Of a stretch of DNA of 64,000 nucleotides, positions 57,058 through 64,000 are shown piece by piece. The stretch is from Methanolobus sp. GTDB lineage: Archaea > Halobacteriota > Methanosarcinia > Methanosarcinales > Methanosarcinaceae. The notes beneath the pieces are model-generated. The model was given only the letters and a program-made list of their open reading frames with translations. It had not been told where the DNA came from and made no database searches. A program made the position numbers and the translations under genes. The stretch is from positions 1 through 64,000 of the forward strand of contig NZ_JADQBY010000004.1 in NCBI RefSeq assembly GCF_016278385.1. The letters run 5' to 3'. Numbering within the stretch: position 1 is the stretch's first letter; each line of letters begins with the position of its first letter.

Positions 57058-58234
57058 AGAAGTCAGTCATTACTCTGAACTGGTCAATCTCAGGGTTGTT
57101 AAGACCTTCAATGAACTTCTCTGCGACCTGCCTTACATCCTTTGCATTGGTGATTGCTCTTCCAACTACAAGAACGTCAGCACCTGCTTTGAGTGCTGCT
57201 GGCATTGTATCGATACGCACGCCACCAGCTACTGCCACAAGGATCTTTGGTGAGAGTGCCTTGATATCCTCAATGCTTCCCCATGCGTGTTCTGAGGTCT
57301 CTACATCGATACCACGGTGCAGTTCAACTACATCAGGGAATACGTCAAGCTGCTTGAGTACAGCTACAGGATCAGCACAGTTGAGTGTGTCCATGATAGC
57401 ATAGATACCTGTCTTGTGAGCTTCCTCAATCACTTTGTTCATGGTTGCTATTGGTGCAAGTGCTGAAACAACGATTGCGTCTGCGGTTGCGTCTGCCACC
57501 ATACGTGCCTCGAGGTTTCCTGTGTCCAGGGTCTTAAGGTCAGCAACTATGAATGCATCCGGGCGGACCTCTCTGAGCTTTGAGATTACGTCAACACCAT
57601 AGCGTTTGATAAGAGGTGTGCCTGCTTCAAGAATAACGTGGTCACTCTTTGGAATCTGGTTGACGATGCTAAGAATCGCACTGATGTTCGGGTTGTCAAG
57701 TGCAACCTGAAGATATGGCGGGTTCCAGAGTCTGGATACCTTAAATCCCATGATAGCATGGCCCATTCTGTCCTTCTCCTTGAGTACAGTGTCAACATCC
57801 GGGAAACCAGCTACTGCGCGATTTACAGCGAGTTTTGCTGCTCCATAGTTGTATCTGTAGATCTTGTTGTAGTCCTTTGCATCAGGGTGGATGAACACAC
57901 TTGCAACAATAACTAGGTCTTCAATATCCATGTCACCAAATACTCCCTCTTCAAGAGCATCTGCAACAGCTTTGGATACAGCAGCCTGTGCAGGACCGAA
58001 TATCAGTGCAGCCTGATCCATGTTCTTTACTGTGACTTTAGGCACAATAAGTGTTGCTGGCTTTGCAGGAAGGTTTGGACGAATAACTGAAAGCAGAGGT
58101 GTGTGACCTACTGACAATTGCGTAAAACCATTTGCGAATGCCTGGCCCACTGGACCATCTTTATTGCCGACCATAACGTCAACGTGTGCGAGTTCTGGTG
58201 CCTCGCCAATTAATGCTTCTCCGATTAGTAACAT
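57056..58234 (-). CDS. fae-hps: Bifunctional formaldehyde-activating enzyme/hexulose-6-phosphate synthase
   Basis: A 392-residue fusion. Residues 1-162 are Fae, which condenses formaldehyde with tetrahydromethanopterin ([12 protein letters not shown] and VTVKNMDQA seen). Residues about 170-392 are Hps ([30 protein letters not shown]). Together they link methyl metabolism to pentose phosphates. The start is ATG at 58234 with GAGTGAGAATC. A second Hps fusion is at 30837-32117. Confidence 0.93.
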   Translation of the reverse strand: MLLIGEALIGEAPELAHVDVMVGNKDGPVGQAFANGFTQLSVGHTPLLSVIRPNLPAKPATLIVPKVTVKNMDQAALIFGPAQAAVSKAVADALEEGVFGDMDIEDLVIVASVFIHPDAKDYNKIYRYNYGAAKLAVNRAVAGFPDVDTVLKEKDRMGHAIMGFKVSRLWNPPYLQVALDNPNISAILSIVNQIPKSDHVILEAGTPLIKRYGVDVISKLREVRPDAFIVADLKTLDTGNLEARMVADATADAIVVSALAPIATMNKVIEEAHKTGIYAIMDTLNCADPVAVLKQLDVFPDVVELHRGIDVETSEHAWGSIEDIKALSPKILVAVAGGVRIDTMPAALKAGADVLVVGRAITNAKDVRQVAEKFIEGLNNPEIDQFRVMTDF

Positions 58235-58449
58235 GATTCTCACTCGTATATATATATAGTAAATATCAATTTGTTTACAATTTATTTATTAGTTAATTAA
58301 TGCTATTTGCTGGTATGAAATTTATCAGTTCTCGTGCAAAACCAGCACTTTTTATATTAGAGTTACGGCATAAAACACAAGATTTGTGCTTTATATAGTA
58401 TATGGCAATAAATAGTTTGTTGAAACTGTGGTTTTTAGCTTTAAAAGAG

Positions 58450-59061
58450 TCAGATAATCTTTGGACAGATATCGTCCATAATACACCCATCACATTTCGG
58501 ACCCACCGGACGACACACATTCTGCCCGAACAGAACCATAAGCCCATTTATGTCCTTCCAGTCATCCTTTGAAACCACTTTTTCAAGCTCTTTTTCCGTT
58601 TCATCAGGCTCCGAGGTTTCAACCAGACCCATACGATTGGATATCCGGTGTACATGTGTATCCACTGCAATGACATCCTGCTCAAATCCATACCCAAGCA
58701 CGCAGTTGGCAGTCTTCCTGCCCACGCCGGGAAGTTTGAGAAGCTCATTCATACTGTCGGGGACAACTCCACTATAATCCTGTAAAACGATGCGGGAAAT
58801 ATCAATGATACGCTGGGCTTTCACCCTGTAGAAACCCACATTCCTTATCAGTTCCTGTATCTCATCCACGTCTGCCTCTGCCATTTGCTGAACTGTGCCA
58901 AATACACTGAAAAGCTTCTTCGTTGTCGGGATAGTCACATCATCACGGGTACGCTGAGACAGGACAGTGGATATCAGAAGATAGAAAGGATCACGGTTAA
59001 TGTGAAAATAACCATTCGGATACAGTTCCCTGAGGCGTGAGACTACATCTTCGACGTACAT
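58450..59061 (-). CDS. nth: Endonuclease III
   Basis: A 203-residue DNA glycosylase/lyase for oxidised pyrimidines. The HhH motif LPGVGRKTANCVLG (about 108-121), the catalytic Asp in VDTHVHRISNR (about 130-140) and the C-terminal 4Fe-4S cysteines (C-x6-C-x2-C-x5-C in CRPVGPKCDGCIMDDIC) are all present. I place the start at 59061 by family length; the open frame is 24 codons longer. Confidence 0.88.
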   Translation of the reverse strand: MYVEDVVSRLRELYPNGYFHINRDPFYLLISTVLSQRTRDDVTIPTTKKLFSVFGTVQQMAEADVDEIQELIRNVGFYRVKAQRIIDISRIVLQDYSGVVPDSMNELLKLPGVGRKTANCVLGYGFEQDVIAVDTHVHRISNRMGLVETSEPDETEKELEKVVSKDDWKDINGLMVLFGQNVCRPVGPKCDGCIMDDICPKII

Positions 59062-59157
59062 CAAATGAGTGAAAAACGTCAGGATATAAAATGCTTTGCA
59101 ATGGAGTATTGAAAAATGAAAAACAGGGACCAATAATTAAAAAAGAGCAGCAAGACA

Positions 59158-61146
59158 CTATTCACCTGGAACTATACTTTTGTTCATATCTTCAATATTA
59201 GTTATGGAGCACGGAGGTAATATCACATGGACAGTTGTTCCTGAACTCTCTTCACTTTCGATCCATATTTTACCACCATGGATTTCAGCAATGGTTTTGC
59301 TCACATATAGCCCAAGCCCGCTTCCACCATACTTTCTTGACATGGACCCATCTATCTGATAAAAACGCCTGAAAATATTAGACAATTCATGCTTGGGTAT
59401 GCCTATACCTGAATCTTTGACAATGATATGGACATTGTCCTGATCCTTAAATGCACTCACCAGAACTTTTGACCCATCAGGACTGAACTTGATAGCATTA
59501 TCAATTATGGACCTGAAAAGATAAGGTATGTACTCCACATCCCCGTTTATCAGGGGCAAGTTATCCTCAATATCAACCAGAAGAATCAAATCCTTGTCCT
59601 GTGACCTGAATTTGAAATAATCGATCACTTTGTTCAAACTGTCAACTATTCTGATAGGTTCCAGCCTGTAATGCACCTTGCCGGATTTTACAATGCTCAT
59701 GTATATCATTGAATCCATCAGAAAGCTCAGCTGGTCATATTTTTCAAGGACTGTTTTCATAGCATTTTTCTGTTTGGAGTTAAGCGGCCCCAGAACTTCA
59801 TCATAAACAAGTTCACTGTAACCTTTTATCGAGATAAGGGGAGTTTTTATTTCATGACTTAAGTTAGAGATGAATTCATTTTTCATCTGATCAAGGGATT
59901 TGAGTGCCTCATTCTTGTCTGCCAGTTCTTCGACATACACACCGATTTCCTTTTCAGCTTTTTTCCTATCAGAAATATCACGGGAAACTCCAAGAAAAAA
60001 CTGGAAATTGCCATCATCATCATAAACAGGGTTCGCAACCGTTTCCGTCCACACACGGTGCCCGTCCCTGTGAAACTGCTCTATCTCATAAATCTCAGAA
60101 TATTGACCTGCGCCAGCTTCTAATTTACTATAAAACCTGTTCATTGCCTCAACGATCGTCTTCTTGTGCTCTGGTGGGAAGATATCATCAAATGTCTGCT
60201 GAGCGACTTCTTGAGGTGTGTACCCGCGCAATTTGAAAACAGAAGGACTGGTATAGTTGAACTTACCATCCGGAGTGAGAGTCCATATCACATCATTTGC
60301 ACTTTCAGTGAGAAGACGGAACTTCTCCTCTGAGGCTTTTAGTTTCATTGTTGCCAGCCTCTCATCAGTTACATCTGAACCAGAACTCAGGATCTCTAAA
60401 ATATCACCATTAACGTCTCTGAAATAATTATTATTCCAGCAAATAATCCTTTTTTCTCCTTTTTTTGTGAGGATGCAGCTTTCAAACTCTTTAACCTCAT
60501 CGATGTTATCTCCCATTGCATTGATGAACACAGAGGAAAAAAGGTCTCTGTTTTCCGGTGGGACGACCTTTTTAATCCAATTATTACCAATTAGTTCGGA
60601 TTCTTCGTATCCAAGCACCTGACAGCATTTTCTGTTCACAAGTTTTACTGTACAATCATTGTTAAAAGCAACAATCATAGAGCCCGCTATATCAAGATAA
60701 TTTTGTGCCCTGTCCCTCTCAAAGATAAGCTCATCATATAGCTGCTTATTTTTTATCAGGGTATTTACGCGAGTAAGTACTTCCAATCTCTCAATTGGTT
60801 TTACAAGAAATTCATCAGCACCTGCTTCAAGCCCTATTATCTTGTCATCCAGTGTTGAAAGAGCAGTAACCATAACAACTGGTAAAAACTGAGTAGAACG
60901 GGAGGATTTAATCCTGCGGCACACTTCATAGCCATTCATACCAGGCATCATTACGTCAAGTAAAACAAGGTCGATGTGTTCAGAGTTCAGAATAGCAAGC
61001 GCATCTTTCCCATTATAGGCTGCGAATGTAATGTATTTATCCGAAAGAATCGTTTCCAAGAGATTGACGTTAAGATAATCATCATCAACGACCAATATTG
61101 TATGCACAGGTTTGTTGTCCATGAATTGAGAAAACTTGTATGCCAC
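59158..61146 (-). CDS. Response regulator-PAS-PAS-histidine kinase hybrid
   Basis: A 662-residue signal protein. A receiver domain opens it (about 15-130, with LVVDDDYL and the Asp in LVLLDVMMPG). Two PAS domains follow (about 145-265 and 280-395), then HisKA with FISNLSHEIKTPLISIKGY (His near 425) and an ATPase domain to about 650 (DNAIKFSPDGSKV, GGSGLGLYVS). No membrane helix is present, so it is cytoplasmic. The start could be 8 codons later. Its partner is unknown. Confidence 0.87.
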   Translation of the reverse strand: MAYKFSQFMDNKPVHTILVVDDDYLNVNLLETILSDKYITFAAYNGKDALAILNSEHIDLVLLDVMMPGMNGYEVCRRIKSSRSTQFLPVVMVTALSTLDDKIIGLEAGADEFLVKPIERLEVLTRVNTLIKNKQLYDELIFERDRAQNYLDIAGSMIVAFNNDCTVKLVNRKCCQVLGYEESELIGNNWIKKVVPPENRDLFSSVFINAMGDNIDEVKEFESCILTKKGEKRIICWNNNYFRDVNGDILEILSSGSDVTDERLATMKLKASEEKFRLLTESANDVIWTLTPDGKFNYTSPSVFKLRGYTPQEVAQQTFDDIFPPEHKKTIVEAMNRFYSKLEAGAGQYSEIYEIEQFHRDGHRVWTETVANPVYDDDGNFQFFLGVSRDISDRKKAEKEIGVYVEELADKNEALKSLDQMKNEFISNLSHEIKTPLISIKGYSELVYDEVLGPLNSKQKNAMKTVLEKYDQLSFLMDSMIYMSIVKSGKVHYRLEPIRIVDSLNKVIDYFKFRSQDKDLILLVDIEDNLPLINGDVEYIPYLFRSIIDNAIKFSPDGSKVLVSAFKDQDNVHIIVKDSGIGIPKHELSNIFRRFYQIDGSMSRKYGGSGLGLYVSKTIAEIHGGKIWIESEESSGTTVHVILPPCSITNIEDMNKSIVPGE

Positions 61147-61304
61147 GACTAAAGTATACTTTTTGGTTAGCGATTCAATTTAATTCCAATAGCACATAAG
61201 AATGTATTATTTCAACACAGAAACATAGAATGTATTAATATATAAATTTCATTAAGCGAATGTTAATAGTTGCTGTGGACAAAACATAAAAAAGGACCTT
61301 AAAA

Positions 61305-61769
61305 ATGATTGATTTTCTTTTAGAGTTGATAGATGAACACGCTTTTATGGGTCTGTTTATAGCGAGCTTTCTTGCCTCTACAATCCTGCCATTGGGTTCT
61401 GAAGCTTTTGTTGTGTTATTAATTAGCAGGGGATTTGATGCTTTTCCAGTTGTAATGGTAGCTTCAATTGGCAATTATCTGGGAGCATGCACCACATATT
61501 ATATAGGGCTGCGAGGAAGAACTGATATTATCGAAAGGTTCTTTTCGATATCCAAAGAGCAACTTCAAAAAACGGATGAATTGTTTTCAAAATACGGATC
61601 ATTTTTGCTGTTTTTCACATGGCTACCCCTGATAGGAGATGCAATTGCAGCAGTCGGAGGAGTGCTTAAACTGGATTTCAAGGTGTTTTCATTTTATGTG
61701 TTCCTGGGAAAACTGGCAAGATATATTATACTTACATATATTACAATAAATACATTGTCATTTTTTTAA
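61305..61769 (+). CDS. DedA/YqaA-family membrane protein
   Basis: A 154-residue VTT-domain protein with about four helices. It has the GSEAF motif (about 31-35) and the F/YxG-type loop in LLFFTWLPLIGDAIAAVGGVL (about 104-122), family marks. Related proteins help move or scramble phospholipids and keep the membrane potential. GGACCTTAAAA precedes the ATG. Confidence 0.75.
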   Translation: MIDFLLELIDEHAFMGLFIASFLASTILPLGSEAFVVLLISRGFDAFPVVMVASIGNYLGACTTYYIGLRGRTDIIERFFSISKEQLQKTDELFSKYGSFLLFFTWLPLIGDAIAAVGGVLKLDFKVFSFYVFLGKLARYIILTYITINTLSFF

Positions 61770-61911
61770 TATTAATGCCAATAGAATTAGATTTATGGTA
61801 ACTGAATTGTCCGAACAATTAGAGTAAAAAGGATTAACTATATATACTTCACACGTGCATATAAATAAATATATATTACCAAAGATAGTAAAACCATTTA
61901 AAGGAATGAAA

Positions 61912-62112
61912 ATGGCACAACTAGATCTTGATGAAAAGTCACTGAAGAAAAACTCTTTGCTTATACCTGCCGCAGTGATTCTTGGAACTCTGCTGGCAAT
62001 CACCGCATATACTTATCTGCCACCAACAACTGCACTAATAGGTATATTCGTAGGAACTATAGTAGTAGCATTGATTACGTATGCAGTCCTAAAAAAAAAA
62101 TACCACCAGTAA
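61912..62112 (+). CDS. Small membrane protein (66 aa)
   Basis: A 66-residue protein with two helices (about 18-36 and 40-58) and a lysine tail. I start at 61912 because AAAGGA lies before this ATG; the open frame is 19 codons longer. No family recognised. Confidence 0.5.
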   Translation: MAQLDLDEKSLKKNSLLIPAAVILGTLLAITAYTYLPPTTALIGIFVGTIVVALITYAVLKKKYHQ

Positions 62113-62170
62113 CCTAACAGAAAAAACAACGACAGATTTATAGACCCATACACCATTTTCTCCCTGCAAA

Positions 62171-62244
62171 GGGCTCGTGGTCTAGCTGGTCATGACGTTG
62201 CCTTCACACGGCAGAGGTCGGGTGTTCGAATCTCCCCGGGCCCA
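62171..62244 (+). tRNA. tRNA-Val (anticodon CAC)
   Basis: Acceptor stem GGGCTCG/CGGGCCC (one G-T pair), anticodon loop TTCACAC with CAC, T-loop GTTCGAATC. CCA is not encoded. Confidence 0.92.
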
Positions 62245-62343
62245 TCATACTTATTTTGTGATTCCAAGACGGTTATATATTATACACATATCTGGCCATA
62301 TCATGTGTCTTAAGAAAAGATTGAATGATCACTCTACTGCAGA

Positions 62344-64000
62344 CTAACCCATTTTCCCCACAGGAATGGAAAAAGTAAAAGTGCTCCCCTCACCAACCTT
62401 GCTTTCAACCCATATCCTGCCTTCATGAAGTTCAACGAACTTCTTTGCAAGGGCAAGACCAAGACCGGTGCCTACATACTCGTTAGTAAGATAGGAATTC
62501 AATTGTTTGAAAGGATGAAACCGTTTATCGAGATCCTCATCAGAGATACCAAATCCGGTGTCCTTCACACTAACGAGGATGACACCATCCGAGCATCTTG
62601 CATCAATCGTTACATAGCCATTCTCATGAGTGAACTTGATAGCATTACTTCCCAGATTGTACAGAATCTGCTTGAACTTGATTCTGTCTGCATTGATAGT
62701 ATCAACCTGAGAGTCGACCTTGGCATCTACTTTGATATGCTTATTCATTGAAAGAGGGGACAGCAACGTCTGAACCTCGTCAACAGCATCCGAAACAGAG
62801 AATATTTCATATTGAAGCTCCATTTTACCAGCTTCGACCTTGGATAGATCCAGTACATCATTAATAAGCTTCAGCAGATGTTTTCCAGCATCTGAGATGT
62901 GATTTACATAACGAACCTGTCTTTCATCAAGAACACCAAAGCCCTCATCGAGAAGGATATCAGAAAAACCTATAACAGAAGTAAGTGGAGTCTTCAGTTC
63001 ATGGCTCATGGTTGCCATAAACTCATCCTTACTTCTATTGGCAGCCTCTGCAACCATCTTTGCATGAAGCAGTGTATCCTCTGCCTTTTTACGCTCACTT
63101 ATATCCTCAATGGTACCTACAACAGAATTCCTTGCGGCATAATATTCTGCAATTGAATGGATGTCACGGATAGCACCATCATTTGGTCTTTTTATTTTGA
63201 ACTGGATATCATATGGTATTCTTTCCCGGATAAGACTCTTCAAAGCCTCATTCATCATTGGCCGGTATTCAGGCAGTGTTACTTTTTGTATGTCGTCTAT
63301 TATGAGAGTTTTTACATCCATGAGAGTTTTTACATCCAGACCATATATTCGAAAGGCCTCCTCAGAAGCAAAAACCTCACCTGAATTCAGATCAATGCTC
63401 CAACTTCCTACATGCCCTATCTTTTGTGCAGTCCTCAGTTGCATTTCTCTGGTTTTTAATTCATCTTCGGCCAGCTTACGCTCAGTAATATCGTGAATAA
63501 CAGAATACAACAGGTTTTTTGAATCAACTGTAACCGGACTGCTATAGACCTCTACATCACGGATATCCCCGTTAGCAAGCCGATGCCTGAAAATGAAATA
63601 ATTGCGTTTCTCACGGACTGCTTTTTGCATTTCAGCCTGTACTTTTTCCGAAGAGAGGATGTTAATTTCATATATTTTCTTGCCGGTCATCTCATCCTGC
63701 GACCATCCGTAATATGCACATGCCGCAATATTAGCATCGATAATGTCAGAGTTTTCAGGATCAATCAAGAGCATAACTGCCTTATTATGCTTGAATAAAG
63801 ACCTGTAGGTATCTCCATTTACCTGAATGAGTTTATCAGCCCGGTTAATACCTGTAATATCCTTCAAAATAAAAATAAAAAGCTTATTTGGAGATTCTAC
63901 ACAAGTTGCGCTTACCTCCAGATTAAAAAGTCTGCCATCTTTTGAACGGTGAGTTAACTCAAAACGATCTTTACTCTGTTTAATGAGATCTGGTAGAGTA
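62344..64000 (-). CDS. PAS-domain histidine kinase, cut by the window end
   Basis: The frame is open to the last base, so the N-terminus lies beyond the window. Visible are the end of one PAS domain (SKDGRLFNLEVSAT), two further PAS domains, then HisKA (MATMSHELKTPLTSVIGFSD) and an ATPase domain (NLGSNAIKFTHENG, GTGLGLALAKKF). An in-frame 18-bp duplication lies between PAS domains at 63302-63337. The protein has no membrane helix in the part seen. Its signal and regulator are unknown. Confidence 0.87.
   Translation of the reverse strand, partial: TLPDLIKQSKDRFELTHRSKDGRLFNLEVSATCVESPNKLFIFILKDITGINRADKLIQVNGDTYRSLFKHNKAVMLLIDPENSDIIDANIAACAYYGWSQDEMTGKKIYEINILSSEKVQAEMQKAVREKRNYFIFRHRLANGDIRDVEVYSSPVTVDSKNLLYSVIHDITERKLAEDELKTREMQLRTAQKIGHVGSWSIDLNSGEVFASEEAFRIYGLDVKTLMDVKTLIIDDIQKVTLPEYRPMMNEALKSLIRERIPYDIQFKIKRPNDGAIRDIHSIAEYYAARNSVVGTIEDISERKKAEDTLLHAKMVAEAANRSKDEFMATMSHELKTPLTSVIGFSDILLDEGFGVLDERQVRYVNHISDAGKHLLKLINDVLDLSKVEAGKMELQYEIFSVSDAVDEVQTLLSPLSMNKHIKVDAKVDSQVDTINADRIKFKQILYNLGSNAIKFTHENGYVTIDARCSDGVILVSVKDTGFGISDEDLDKRFHPFKQLNSYLTNEYVGTGLGLALAKKFVELHEGRIWVESKVGEGSTFTFSIPVGKMG
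63302..63337 (-). repeat. In-frame 18-bp tandem duplication in the sensor kinase
   Basis: ATGAGAGTTTTTACATCC occurs twice end to end (63302-63319 and 63320-63337). The protein gains one copy of DVKTLM between two PAS domains (DVKTLMDVKTL). It looks like recent replication slippage and keeps the reading frame. Confidence 0.85.

Noticed and set aside
1..64000. CRISPR arrays, insertion sequences, rRNA or prophage
   Set aside because: No regular repeats with spacers, no transposase or phage genes and no rRNA were seen on reading through.

Overview
The window is a piece of chromosome from a methane-producing archaeon, most likely of the Methanosarcinales (Methanosarcina/Methanolobus/Methanococcoides type; the genus is an inference). 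The evidence is chromosomal protein MC1, a heterodisulfide reductase HdrC-HdrB pair, a Fae-Hps fusion and a second Hps-RraA fusion, GTP cyclohydrolase MptA, F420H2:NADP oxidoreductase, archaeosine radical-SAM enzyme RaSEA, split GMP synthetase, ribosomal protein S17e, SRP54, PyrB-PyrI, the ADH-type archaeal shikimate route, TATA-box promoters and tRNA genes without an encoded CCA. The DNA is AT-rich, genes are densely packed in short operons with GGAGG/GGTGAT ribosome sites, and TTG and GTG starts are common. No rRNA, CRISPR array, insertion sequence or prophage is visible.

Layout. 1-4.7 kb is the least conserved part: a small gene behind a GC-rich three-hairpin leader RNA (352-500), a membrane-anchored winged-helix regulator with an exported partner, and two related exported acidic proteins. 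4.9-6.2 kb has npdG and a clearly broken gene (two stops, two frameshifts). 6.2-16.3 kb is a nitrogen-assimilation block: a single-chain GOGAT-like protein divergent from glnA plus an acetyltransferase, a four-gene split archaeal GOGAT operon that ends with an FrhB-like iron-sulfur/F420 subunit, and a second glnA with a probable NrpR operator overlapping its start site. 17.5-19.1 kb has hdrC-hdrB and tRNA-Arg. 19.1-27.5 kb carries acetyltransferases, an M20 amidohydrolase, a nucleotidyltransferase, mptA, MC1, argB, RaSEA and the GMP synthetase PP-loop subunit. 27.8-38 kb has recQ, an unreported 41-aa gene, a prepilin-type peptidase, hps-rraA with an apparent AUC start, pyrBI, dapAB, S17e and dinB. 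38-47 kb has a methyltransferase/ATP-grasp fusion, two short ferritin-like proteins, pirin, a THEP1 remnant, purine salvage genes and two identical initiator tRNA genes on a 199-bp offset. 47-64 kb has SRP54, the GMP synthetase amidotransferase subunit, a KaiC-like protein, the aromatic amino acid operon, tpiA, fae-hps, nth, two PAS sensor kinases (one cut by the window end), a DedA-like protein and tRNA-Val.

How it works together. Two glutamine synthetases and two glutamate synthase systems lie within 10 kb, and only the second glnA shows the nitrogen operator, which suggests division of labour. Both Hps fusions feed pentose phosphates, which supply nucleotide synthesis (pyrBI, guaA, phosphoribosyltransferase). 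The aro operon runs from 2-amino-3,7-dideoxyheptulosonate to shikimate and branches to tyrosine. The best candidates for undescribed biology are the structured leader RNA at 352-500, the F420-linked split GOGAT, the AUC-initiated hps-rraA and the methyltransferase/ATP-grasp fusion.
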